Below are positions 15,206-22,698 of a stretch of DNA of 32,050 nucleotides, one piece after another. Every line of letters begins with the position of its first letter. Position 1 is the stretch's first letter. Source of the stretch: CAYYFV01 sp965660075 (lineage in GTDB: Bacteria; Patescibacteriota; Gracilibacteria; UBA1369; GCA-2718715); the NCBI GenBank assembly GCA_965660075.1, contig CBFHYO010000069.1, forward strand, positions 1-32,050, written 5' to 3'. The translations under genes and the position numbers were made by a program. The notes below the pieces were generated by a model. It had not been told where the DNA came from. It did not search any database and saw only the letters and a list, made by a program, of their open reading frames with translations.

Positions 15206-15799
15206 TTAAAATTCTGGATCGTTAGAAGGTTGAATCTGATACTGAGGTGTTAAGAGTGACCAGAAAATGAAAATTAAAACAGGAGTTGAGAACCAAAAAT
15301 TATAATAATCGATCATATTCCTAATATAAAAAGAATTCGCATATAATTCTACAATGTTACTTTGCAACACATCTCCAGTTAATAAAGAGGCACCAGATAT
15401 ATAGATTAAAAGTGTAGCTACAATTAATGCTGCACTAAAAAATCCGAAGATTATATTCAAGAAAAAAGAAACCGATTTTGAGTGCATATGACTAAGCTGC
15501 ACATCGAACACACCTCTCACTGTTAGCGCAACAATTACAGATAAAAATATTACAACTTTAAGAGCTACTAAACTCTGTTCAGTAGATTCCAAATTAAACA
15601 ATGACAAACCTTTAACAACTTGATTGGAACTAAGAACGTATTCGTTAATAATATTTGTTAATCCATCGGCACACAAAATGCCTAGATAAGTGGATATTAT
15701 GGATTTAAGAGTTCCGTTAAGCCCAATAATTAAACTGTAAGCTAAAATAATTACGAATATTGAGACAATAAAAAGATCCCAGGAGAGTAGTATATTCAT
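15206..15799 (-). CDS. CvpA-like multi-pass membrane protein
   Basis: 197 residues from ATG 15799. An in-frame TTG at 15847 is less likely, because a TATAAT at 15807-15812 lies between the two. Four hydrophobic segments are visible, near 8-27, 72-93, 108-131 and 170-188. The segment LIIGLNGTLKSIISTYLGIL has the short Gly-containing loop and following helix seen in CvpA-family proteins, whose role in envelope biology is poorly defined. Similarity is weak; a different four-helix membrane protein is possible. Transcribed away from the HTH gene at 16003. The gene is followed by tRNA-Lys with no clear terminator between. Confidence 0.5.
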   Translation of the reverse strand: MNILLSWDLFIVSIFVIILAYSLIIGLNGTLKSIISTYLGILCADGLTNIINEYVLSSNQVVKGLSLFNLESTEQSLVALKVVIFLSVIVALTVRGVFDVQLSHMHSKSVSFFLNIIFGFFSAALIVATLLIYISGASLLTGDVLQSNIVELYANSFYIRNMIDYYNFWFSTPVLIFIFWSLLTPQYQIQPSNDPEF

Positions 15800-15943
15800 A
15801 AATAGAATTATATATACAACTTTAACTTTAAATGTGAGTATAAACAAACAGGCGAAACTAATTATTGTTTACAGAAAGCACCCTTGAGTTATAAGTTAAA
15901 ACACATGAGACTTTTACCGCAATGCACAATTACAAGCTTTGTG

Positions 15944-15972
15944 TTGATTAGTCAAAGTTGATACGATAAAAT
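15944..15972 (+). promoter_or_regulatory. Promoter that sets the start of the second HTH gene
   Basis: TTGATT (15944-15949), 17-nt spacer, TAAAAT (15967-15972). Expected start is near 15979, which lies after the in-frame TTG at 15973 and before ATG 16003. Confidence 0.6.
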
Positions 15973-16002
15973 TTGAGTAGTCAATTTAACACCCCTTGGT
16001 TT

Positions 16003-16482
16003 ATGACAAATGCAACATATTTAAGTATTAAGGAGGCGGCAGACTTGAGTGGGAAGTCTATACAGACCATTAGACGGTTAATCAAAGCAAAGAAAGTAAA
16101 GTTTAAAAAAGATAGAACACCACAAGGATTCAACTACCTTATTGATGAGCAAAGTTTCTGTGATTTATACAATCTAAATCGAGCTCAAACAGCAAGACCA
16201 ATCGAAGAGTCTTCACATATAGCAGAGGAAGAAATTACAACAGCAGAAGTTGCTACTGTTGAAAACACTCCTCAAGCTGTACAACAAAATCAAATAGCTA
16301 TGGTTGAATACGACACTGTGAATGAATTCAACTGCACTATTCAAAAAATTGTTGATCAACACGGAAAAGAAAAAGAAAATCTATTCAAGCTAATTGAAAC
16401 CTTTCAAAACAAAGTTATCTCTCTTGAAAACAAGTTGAAAGTTGAAACTTTATCTCAAAAAAAATGGTATAAATTCTGGTAG
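16003..16482 (+). CDS. HTH DNA-binding protein with C-terminal coiled coil
   Basis: 159 residues from ATG 16003; the earlier in-frame TTG (15973) falls inside the promoter. Residues about 5-50 form a MerR/excisionase-type helix-turn-helix (YLSIKEAADLSGKSIQTIRR, then LIKAKKVKFKKDRTPQGFNYLID). A Thr/Ala/Gln-rich acidic linker follows, then a coiled coil near 115-150 (KLIETFQNKVISLENKLKVE). The end KKWYKFW is a cluster of basic and aromatic residues that could sit at the membrane surface. The plan echoes the protein at 11034-11705, though without a full membrane helix. The gene is 78 nt upstream of glutamate dehydrogenase and separated from it by a terminator-like hairpin, so it could be a local regulator or a DNA-tethering protein. 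Confidence 0.75.
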   Translation: MTNATYLSIKEAADLSGKSIQTIRRLIKAKKVKFKKDRTPQGFNYLIDEQSFCDLYNLNRAQTARPIEESSHIAEEEITTAEVATVENTPQAVQQNQIAMVEYDTVNEFNCTIQKIVDQHGKEKENLFKLIETFQNKVISLENKLKVETLSQKKWYKFW

Positions 16483-16508
16483 TAGATAATTTCGTCAACA
16501 TTAGATAA

Positions 16509-16536
16509 TTGACTCGCCTTAGATTCTTAATACAAT
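16509..16536 (+). promoter_or_regulatory. gdhA promoter inside a hairpin
   Basis: TTGACT (16509-16514), 16-nt spacer, TACAAT (16531-16536). The -10 falls in the loop of the inverted repeat at 16517-16553. Expected start is near 16543, giving a leader of about 18 nt that is the 3' arm plus seven T. Confidence 0.5.
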
Positions 16537-16560
16537 TTATATAGAATCTAAGGTTTTTTT
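16517..16560 (+). terminator. Strong terminator-like hairpin abutting the gdhA start codon
   Basis: Perfect 11-bp stem: CCTTAGATTCT (16517-16527) and AGAATCTAAGG (16543-16553), 15-nt loop, then seven T (16554-16560). The gdhA ATG is the next base. It can end transcription of the HTH gene and would also stop read-through into gdhA. Confidence 0.8.
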
Positions 16561-17814
16561 ATGTCTCTACACAAAAACGCAATAAAAATCACTCAAGAAG
16601 CGGCGGCAATGGCCAAGTTAAAAAAGGATTTTTTAGCAAACTTTATGGACCCAAACCATACTCATATTGTGTCACTACCAATTAAACTTGATAACGGTGA
16701 AACAAAATCGTTTACAGGCATTAGAGTTCAACACAATAATCTTGCAGGACCTTATAAAGGAGGAATTAGATATCATGCAGATGCAAATGTTGATGAAGTA
16801 TCAGCTTTAGCCACGTGGATGACTATTAAATGCGCAGTCTTGGATTTACCTTTAGGTGGGGGTAAAGGCGCTGTCATCACCAACACGAAAGAATTATCAA
16901 ACGATGAAATCGAAAGGCTTACGCGAGCCTATGTTCAAAAACTCGTTAATAATATTGGTCCCGACAAAGATGTACCAGCTCCAGATATGTACACCAATGC
17001 TAAAATAATGGGTATTGCAACCGATGAATTTATGAAATTAACAAACTCGAATAAAAGAGGAGTTTTTACAGGTAAACCAATAAACCTAGGTGGTAGCGAA
17101 GGGCGTGAGGAAGCTACATCTGCCGGAGGATTATTTGCTACACTCGAGCATCTCAGGTCGAATGACATAGATCCAAGTGGATTGAAGGTAGTTGTTCAAG
17201 GAGCAGGAAATGTTGGTTCTTATGCGGCAAAAATCGCCGAAGAAAATGGAATGATTGTAATTGGTATTTCTGATTCTAAGGGTGGCATTTTCAATCCAGA
17301 TGGTTTGAACATTAATAGTGTTTTGGCTTATAAAAAAGAGCATGGGTCTGTAACAGATTGTGTTGATCAAAACCACCACAAGGGGGCTATTAAAATTTCT
17401 AACGAGGAATTACTAGAAAAACCTTGTGACTTATTGTTTTTGTCAGCATTGGAAGACCAGGTGCACAAAGATAATGCTGAAAAAATTCAGGCCAAAACAA
17501 TAATAGAACTTGCAAATGGTCCTGTAACCCCTGAAGCAGATGCTATATTAGAAAAAAATAAGATTGACGTATTGCCAGATGTTTTAATGAACGCTGGTGG
17601 AGTTACAGTTAGCTATTTTGAGTGGGTTCAAAATCATAACGACATGTATTACGAGGCTGATTTTGTGCTTAAATCACTAGACAAAAAAATGTGCAAGGCT
17701 TATAAAGATACCTTAAATTACAAAAACAAATACAATTGTAGTTTTAGGATTGCAAGTTATATTAAAGCACTAAGTAGATTGCAATCAATTTGGGAAAACA
17801 GAGGTAACAACTAA
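16561..17814 (+). CDS. gdhA: Glutamate dehydrogenase (Glu/Leu/Phe/Val dehydrogenase family)
   Basis: 417 residues, the size of the hexameric bacterial/archaeal enzyme that interconverts glutamate with 2-oxoglutarate and ammonia. Substrate-domain motifs: GPYKGGIRYH near 61, LPLGGGKGAV near 97 (catalytic Lys) and DVPAPDMYTN near 139 (catalytic Asp). The NAD(P)-binding Rossmann motif VQGAGNVGSYAA is near 217, followed by an Asp-containing strand end (GISDSKGG). The late motifs ANGPVTPEAD and NAGGVTVSYFEWVQN are present. Nothing essential seems missing. Whether it prefers glutamate over branched-chain amino acids is not certain from sequence. It has its own promoter within the hairpin and no Shine-Dalgarno sequence. 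The next gene starts 5 nt after the stop, so the two are co-transcribed. Confidence 0.95.
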   Translation: MSLHKNAIKITQEAAAMAKLKKDFLANFMDPNHTHIVSLPIKLDNGETKSFTGIRVQHNNLAGPYKGGIRYHADANVDEVSALATWMTIKCAVLDLPLGGGKGAVITNTKELSNDEIERLTRAYVQKLVNNIGPDKDVPAPDMYTNAKIMGIATDEFMKLTNSNKRGVFTGKPINLGGSEGREEATSAGGLFATLEHLRSNDIDPSGLKVVVQGAGNVGSYAAKIAEENGMIVIGISDSKGGIFNPDGLNINSVLAYKKEHGSVTDCVDQNHHKGAIKISNEELLEKPCDLLFLSALEDQVHKDNAEKIQAKTIIELANGPVTPEADAILEKNKIDVLPDVLMNAGGVTVSYFEWVQNHNDMYYEADFVLKSLDKKMCKAYKDTLNYKNKYNCSFRIASYIKALSRLQSIWENRGNN

Positions 17815-17819
17815 TAATT

Positions 17820-20129
17820 ATGAGACCAGTATATTGGTTTGAAGAAGTCAAAGAAGATATCGTTAAATTTATAGGTTCGAGTGGCTGGAGAATTGGCCAA
17901 CTTATCAATCTTGAAATCCCTAGCGCTCATGGGTTTATTCTCTCATCAAACTTTACTGAGAGTTTTGAAGAAGAATCGAAAATACCAAAACTAAAAAGTC
18001 AATTGTTGAAACATTTGATCAGTTTAGAGAAGTCTACTGGTAAAAAACTGGATTCCGGATCTAAACCTTTGATATTGAGTGTTTACCCATCTAGTTTTGA
18101 CGGTTGTGTGGATGGTCTTGAACCAATTTGTAATGTAGGTTTAAACGATGAAACAGTAGAAGGGTTGAGCGAGTATTATCATCGTCCTAAATTTGCATAT
18201 CTTACTTATGTTCGTTTTGTTAGTGACTACTTGCAGCAGGTTTTTCGAATTGATTTTTCTGTTATTGAGTCTCAGGTAAATTCCTTTATGCAAGTTAAAC
18301 GAGTTGAGGAGCTTGTTGCTTTAGAAATCTCAGATTTAAAAGAACTGATAAGAATTATAAAGAATATTAGTTTACAGCACTCTAAAATTGCATTTCCAGA
18401 TAATCCACTAGATCAACTGGAGCAAATCCTTTCTGCTAAAATTATTGACTGGAATCAGACTGATTTGAGCGACTATAGACAATCTATTGAATTTGGAGAT
18501 TCTAAAGGTTTATCTTTGATAGTTCGAGAGCAAAAATTTTCAAACTTAGGTGAAGACTCGGCAGATGTAAAAGTATATTCAAGAAACCCAAGAACTGGAT
18601 CAAGAGAAATGGTAGTTAGTGGTTTTAATAACTGGCAAAGATATTCAAAGTTACCGTATCGCAAATCATATTCTAAATTTAATCTACTAGATGGAAATAT
18701 CGCCAATAAAATACAGGAGTATATCAAGGTATTAGAAGTGTATTTTAACGATGCTTTAGAGTTGAACTTTATTGTGGAAGACAAAAGAGTCTTTGTGAAC
18801 CAGGTCAAACCATTAAAAAAATCACCTGTATCGGAGTTAACAATAGCCATGGATCTGGCAGAGGATTACAAAAAAAATCTAGCGCTAATTTTGCCTCATA
18901 TAGATTTGTATAACACTTCTAAAATTTTAAATCCAAAAATAGAAATTTCACCTAGTACACGAAGTATTTGTCAGATTAACAGTTTTGCATACCAGTCTGT
19001 AGCTGGTCACGTTACTACTGATCCATCATTGGATGTAGAATCTAAAATTCTTGTTTTAGAAGAGGATTCCAAATCTTATCATAACGACTTAAATAATTGT
19101 GCTGCTGTATTAAGTTTAAATCCGGAACATTCATTTAGAACAATACTTGAGGCTAAAAGAAGAATGATTCCTTGTTTTTCTTCTAAGGAACTTCATTTTG
19201 AAAAAGGAATACTTAAGACAGATACTGGAATTTCCATACGAAATGGTGCCGGAATCACCTTGTGTCATGCGACTAACCAAATGTATGCAGGATTGCTTGA
19301 GAGTATTGCTGCAAAGGTTTGCGATGAGGTTAGTGAGTTTCACGACGTGATAAATCAAAATCTTGTGGATCAATTTGGTATTGTAGCTAATAAGGCATCT
19401 GACGTAGGTTTTGCAAAAGGATTAAAAGCCAAAGAGATTTTTATTGAATTGAATAATATTTTAGCTGATAACCCAATTGAAACCTTGCGTTCAGAATTGC
19501 AGTTTTTAATTAGCCAAAATATTTCTAGTGCATTTGTTTTTGCTACTGGTTATGATCAGTCTAAAACCGATCCTGAAACTATGTTTTTACAAATTCAAGC
19601 TTTGTTAAAGGCTGTAATTACCTCTAATAGCTTTGATAGAGTTGAGCTTGTGCTTAATGGTTGTGATAACATCTTGGAGTACAAAATCCTACTGGATTGG
19701 CTAGAAAAAAAGCTTGATAGAGAGTGTAATGAGGCTTTAAAAAATATAAAAAAACGTATCAATATACATAACTTAGATTTGTTAAGTACTTTAGATAGGC
19801 GTGATCATCGATTATACGGAGTGCTACTAGATATGGACACTCTCTTGAAATCTTTATTCTCTAAATCAACTGATTTAGATTTGTTAACTGCAAATGTATT
19901 TTCTGGGATGAAAATTTCGAATGTAAGAGAGGATCACCCTTTAAATGGTTGGTTGTTTGATAATATAACAAAAAACTGTAAGAACTTAAATTTAAAAGTT
20001 AAATCAAATTCTATTCTGAATCTTGTGTGGGCAAAAAATTTAAAAACTGCCGAAGCGCGAAGTTACTTATTTGGTAAAGATACCTACACTGCTAATAAAA
20101 TTTTGTTTTTTTTGGCAGATGAGAAATAG
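17820..20129 (+). CDS. Pyruvate phosphate dikinase-like protein lacking catalytic residues
   Basis: 769 residues against about 870-890 for the enzyme. The family framework is clear: VYWFEE start, IPSAHGFILSS, LSVYPSSFDGCVDGLEPICN followed by VGLNDETVEGL, KFAYLTYVRFVSDY, FPDNPLDQLEQIL, LGEDSADVKVYSRNPRTGSR and a C-terminal barrel-like part. In the active enzyme the ATP site has GGKG and SVRSGA. Here these are GSSG (Lys to Ser21) and SVYPSS (Arg to Tyr89). The swivelling-domain TSHAAVVAR aligns without gaps to HSFRTILEAKR, placing Arg440 where the phosphohistidine should be. The barrel motif GLCRTEHMF aligns with FIELNNILA. All main catalytic sites are therefore changed, yet the frame is intact over 2.3 kb. 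I read it as a conserved non-catalytic relative, perhaps binding or regulating a partner. Co-transcribed with gdhA. Confidence 0.75.
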   Translation: MRPVYWFEEVKEDIVKFIGSSGWRIGQLINLEIPSAHGFILSSNFTESFEEESKIPKLKSQLLKHLISLEKSTGKKLDSGSKPLILSVYPSSFDGCVDGLEPICNVGLNDETVEGLSEYYHRPKFAYLTYVRFVSDYLQQVFRIDFSVIESQVNSFMQVKRVEELVALEISDLKELIRIIKNISLQHSKIAFPDNPLDQLEQILSAKIIDWNQTDLSDYRQSIEFGDSKGLSLIVREQKFSNLGEDSADVKVYSRNPRTGSREMVVSGFNNWQRYSKLPYRKSYSKFNLLDGNIANKIQEYIKVLEVYFNDALELNFIVEDKRVFVNQVKPLKKSPVSELTIAMDLAEDYKKNLALILPHIDLYNTSKILNPKIEISPSTRSICQINSFAYQSVAGHVTTDPSLDVESKILVLEEDSKSYHNDLNNCAAVLSLNPEHSFRTILEAKRRMIPCFSSKELHFEKGILKTDTGISIRNGAGITLCHATNQMYAGLLESIAAKVCDEVSEFHDVINQNLVDQFGIVANKASDVGFAKGLKAKEIFIELNNILADNPIETLRSELQFLISQNISSAFVFATGYDQSKTDPETMFLQIQALLKAVITSNSFDRVELVLNGCDNILEYKILLDWLEKKLDRECNEALKNIKKRINIHNLDLLSTLDRRDHRLYGVLLDMDTLLKSLFSKSTDLDLLTANVFSGMKISNVREDHPLNGWLFDNITKNCKNLNLKVKSNSILNLVWAKNLKTAEARSYLFGKDTYTANKILFFLADEK

Positions 20130-20161
20130 TTAGTTATACTTGGTTTATATAACTTTTTACA

Positions 20162-20896
20162 ATGTTTAAAAACAAAGACTATTCAGTTTTTTATGGCTTG
20201 GTTTGTGCTAGTCTGATCCTGGCTACTGCGATTAACCTTTCAGTTGGTCCAAAACCAGAAATTTTAGAAGTAAGTACAACGGTGAAAGTCGAAAAAAAAC
20301 CGGATATTCAGAGAGTAAATATAGGCTTTAATTCCAAAGAAGATCTCGATAATAAAGTGGCCTTTAATGATGCTGCCAAATTTGCTAGTGATTTTATGGA
20401 TTATCTAGAATCGGTAAAGGTGTCGAAAAGTGAATATAAAACTCAAAATGTTAGTGTTAATAAAAGTTATAATTACAATCGAAAAGGGGATGATCAAGAG
20501 TATTACAGAGCTAATGTGAGTTTTGATGTTAAGATTGGAGCAACTTCAGAATCGGTGGTGGAATTATCAGATATTATTGCCAAATCTGTAGAGCTTGGAG
20601 CTAACAATGTATCTGGTGTGAGTTTTGAATTTGCAGATGACAAAGTTTATGATGAACAATTAAGAAATTCGGCTGCGGTTATTTTGAGAAAAAAGGCTGA
20701 AAACATTGCAAATTTATATGGTACGAAAGTTGGCAAATTAGCAACTTATAGAGAGTATAAATCAGGAGGAGCAATGCCAATGTATGCGCGTGCAGCAACA
20801 ATGGAAATGGCTGCGGACTCTGTTGAATCAATTGAAATCAATCCAGGAACTAAAACAGTACAAATGGAGGTTACAGCTGGGTTTGAATTAAGATAA
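20162..20896 (+). CDS. SIMPL-domain (DUF541, YggE-like) membrane-anchored protein
   Basis: 244 residues. An N-terminal hydrophobic segment (VFYGLVCASLILATAINLSV) acts as signal or anchor. The rest matches the SIMPL/DUF541 family: a beta strand LEVSTTVKVEKKPDIQRVNI, then a long helix, KTQNVSVNKSYNYNRKGDDQ, YRANVSFDVKI, and the late motif LRNSAAVILRKKAENIANLY followed by GTKVGKLATYREY. YggE-type proteins are exported and linked to stress or envelope functions, but no activity is established. A TATAAC box at 20148-20153 lies just before the ATG without a clear -35. The gene sits 32 nt after the dikinase-like gene and may be read with it. Confidence 0.85.
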   Translation: MFKNKDYSVFYGLVCASLILATAINLSVGPKPEILEVSTTVKVEKKPDIQRVNIGFNSKEDLDNKVAFNDAAKFASDFMDYLESVKVSKSEYKTQNVSVNKSYNYNRKGDDQEYYRANVSFDVKIGATSESVVELSDIIAKSVELGANNVSGVSFEFADDKVYDEQLRNSAAVILRKKAENIANLYGTKVGKLATYREYKSGGAMPMYARAATMEMAADSVESIEINPGTKTVQMEVTAGFELR

Positions 20897-20904
20897 AAAA
20901 TGCT

Positions 20905-20933
20905 TTGACTTTTAATTTATCTTTGACTATATT
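20905..20933 (+). promoter_or_regulatory. Promoter of the tRNA-Thr/tRNA-Tyr operon
   Basis: TTGACT (20905-20910), 17-nt spacer, TATATT (20928-20933), about 30 nt before the first tRNA. A second TTGACT overlaps the -10 but has no matching -10 of its own. Confidence 0.7.
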
Positions 20934-20964
20934 GTTTGGGCATTAGCGATCTTTTACAGATTAT

Positions 20965-21040
20965 GCCACCTTAGCTCAGCTGGTAGAGCAACCGCCTTGT
21001 AAGCGGTCGGTCGTCGGTTCGAATCCGACAGGTGGCTCCA
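20965..21040 (+). tRNA. tRNA-Thr (TGT)
   Basis: The acceptor GCCACCT pairs with AGGTGGC. D arm TAGCTCAGCTGGTAGAGCA. The anticodon loop CTTGTAA gives TGT. T arm CGTCGGTTCGAATCCGACA. CCA is encoded. Confidence 0.95.
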
Positions 21041-21055
21041 TCTTTATAGTAAAAT

Positions 21056-21141
21056 GGGTAGGTACCGAAGTGGTCAAACGGGGCAGACTGTAAATCTGCT
21101 GGCTTACGCCTTCGGGGGTTCGAGTCCCTCCCTGCCCACCA
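21056..21141 (+). tRNA. tRNA-Tyr (GTA)
   Basis: The acceptor GGGTAGG pairs with CCTGCCC. Stem GCAGA/TCTGC around loop CTGTAAA gives anticodon GTA. It has the long variable arm of bacterial tRNA-Tyr (TGGCTTACGCC). CCA is encoded. It lies 15 nt after tRNA-Thr in the same transcript. Confidence 0.95.
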
Positions 21142-21161
21142 CTCAACTTTTGAACAATTTT

Positions 21162-21192
21162 AGTGCATAACTGTAGAAGTTTTGCACTTTTT
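21162..21192 (+). terminator. Terminator of the tRNA-Thr/Tyr operon
   Basis: Nested stem AGTGCA/TGCACT and AACT/AGTT, separated by a T-T mismatch, with a 5-nt loop and then a T run ending at 21192. Confidence 0.7.
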
Positions 21193-21218
21193 AAAAAACC
21201 CAGTTTTTAAACTGAGTT
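21193..21218 (-). terminator. Terminator of dnaB
   Basis: On the minus strand, stem AACTCAGT/ACTGGGTT (one G-U pair) with a 6-nt loop is followed by a T run. It begins at the dnaB stop codon and lies back to back with the tRNA terminator. Confidence 0.75.
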
Positions 21219-22651
21219 TAGAATTCTGGCATTGTACTATGCTCGGGCTTCATTGGTTCTTGAGCATGAATAGGAGATAGTCCACCATGACCCCTGTCCA
21301 TATCTGGCGGAGCATGATTTTGTCTATCCAAATCGTAAAATTTCATTTTTGCTTTATCAAAACGAAGCTCAACCTGTCCAAGTGAACCATTACGGTGTTT
21401 ACGGATGAGTACATCTAGGATACCTTTTTTGTCCGTGTCGTCATCGTAGTAATAGTCATGTCGGTAAAGCATAAATACAAGATCGGCATCTTGCTCAATT
21501 GCACCAGACTCACGAAGATCAGACAGTACTGGTTCTTTATTTGGACGCATTTCTACAGCACGAGACAATTGTGATAGAGCAATAATTGGAATGTTCAACT
21601 CACGAGCGAGAGCTTTTAGAGAACGTGAAATTTCTGATATTTCTTGCACACGATTTGTGCTAAAGCCACCTTTACCTGTCGACATAAGCTGGAGGTAATC
21701 AATTACAAGCAAGTCTAGACCATGCTCCATCTGCAACCTCCTGGTTTTGGCTCGCAGTTCAACTACTGAACTACCAAGAGAGTCATCTATAAAAATGTTT
21801 AGGGAATTAAGTTGGTCCATTATTGGTCCGATACGGGCGAAATCTTTCTCTTCGAGTTTACCAGTTTTGATTTTCCAACTATCTACCTCTAGAAGTGAGC
21901 AGAATAAACGTTCAACAAGCTGACTTTTGGACATTTCAAGAGAGATAATTGCTACAGATTTACCTTTTTTTGCTACGTTTTGTGCGATATTTAATGCAAA
22001 TGCAGTTTTACCCATAGATGGACGAGCGGCAAGAATTACCAAGTCTGATGGGTGCAAACCGGTCGTTATTTTATCTAAATCTCGAAATCCGTAAGGAACA
22101 CCAGCAAATTTCTGTTTTGCATCTGCATCATGCAAGTCTGCAATTTTTTCATAGGTTGTAGATAGTACATCTTGAATATGTACAAACTTATCTTTCACAA
22201 AAGTTTGTGAGACTTTAAATAAACTCTTTTCTGCATCTTCGAGTAGAGCATCGATTTCAGTATCTTCTTTAAAACCTAATGCAGTAATCGACTGACCAGC
22301 TTTTAAAAGTTTTCGAAGTGTAGATTTTTGTTGCACGATTTGTGCGTATTGAAATATGTGTGAGGAAGTAGGAACTTCTTCGACTAATTCGGTTAAATAG
22401 GCTGCACCTCCAATATTTTCAATTTGGTTGTGATCCTGCAAAAATGCAGAAACAGTAATCACATCTATGTTAACTCTTTTATTAAAAAGGGACATTATGG
22501 CATGAAAAATAATTTCATGAGAAGGCACATAAAAGTCTTCAGGGGAAATTAAATCAACAACCTTGATTAAAGACTCCTGATCAATTAAAACCGACCCCAA
22601 AGTGGATTTTTCTGCTTCTATGGAGTGTGGTGGAACTTTAATCTTATTCAT
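21218..22651 (-). CDS. dnaB: Replicative DNA helicase DnaB
   Basis: 477 residues, the usual length. It forms the hexameric ring helicase that unwinds the replication fork and recruits primase. The N-terminal domain begins PPHSIEAEKSTLGSVLIDQE. The RecA-like domain has Walker A AARPSMGKTAFALNIA near 205-220, ISLEMSKSQLVERL, the Walker B strand LLVIDYLQLM, LSQLSRAVEMR, and the late motif SDLRESGAIEQDADLVFMLY with the Arg-finger region after it. All motifs look intact. The Pro/His-rich C-terminal tail after FYDL is not conserved in the family. The gene ends a minus-strand run with the PEGA, yraN and YifB-like genes; 47 nt separate it from the PEGA gene. Confidence 0.97.
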   Translation of the reverse strand: MNKIKVPPHSIEAEKSTLGSVLIDQESLIKVVDLISPEDFYVPSHEIIFHAIMSLFNKRVNIDVITVSAFLQDHNQIENIGGAAYLTELVEEVPTSSHIFQYAQIVQQKSTLRKLLKAGQSITALGFKEDTEIDALLEDAEKSLFKVSQTFVKDKFVHIQDVLSTTYEKIADLHDADAKQKFAGVPYGFRDLDKITTGLHPSDLVILAARPSMGKTAFALNIAQNVAKKGKSVAIISLEMSKSQLVERLFCSLLEVDSWKIKTGKLEEKDFARIGPIMDQLNSLNIFIDDSLGSSVVELRAKTRRLQMEHGLDLLVIDYLQLMSTGKGGFSTNRVQEISEISRSLKALARELNIPIIALSQLSRAVEMRPNKEPVLSDLRESGAIEQDADLVFMLYRHDYYYDDDTDKKGILDVLIRKHRNGSLGQVELRFDKAKMKFYDLDRQNHAPPDMDRGHGGLSPIHAQEPMKPEHSTMPEF

Positions 22652-22698
22652 TTCAATTGGTTACTAGGTTTAAAAGTATATGGATTTATACGAATAAA

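Noticed and set aside
15800..15847. TTG 15847 as the start of the CvpA-like gene
   Set aside because: A TATAAT box lies between it and ATG 15799, and the added residues match nothing.
15973..16002. TTG 15973 as the start of the second HTH gene
   Set aside because: A well-spaced promoter (-10 at 15967-15972) would start transcription after this codon; ATG 16003 keeps the whole HTH.
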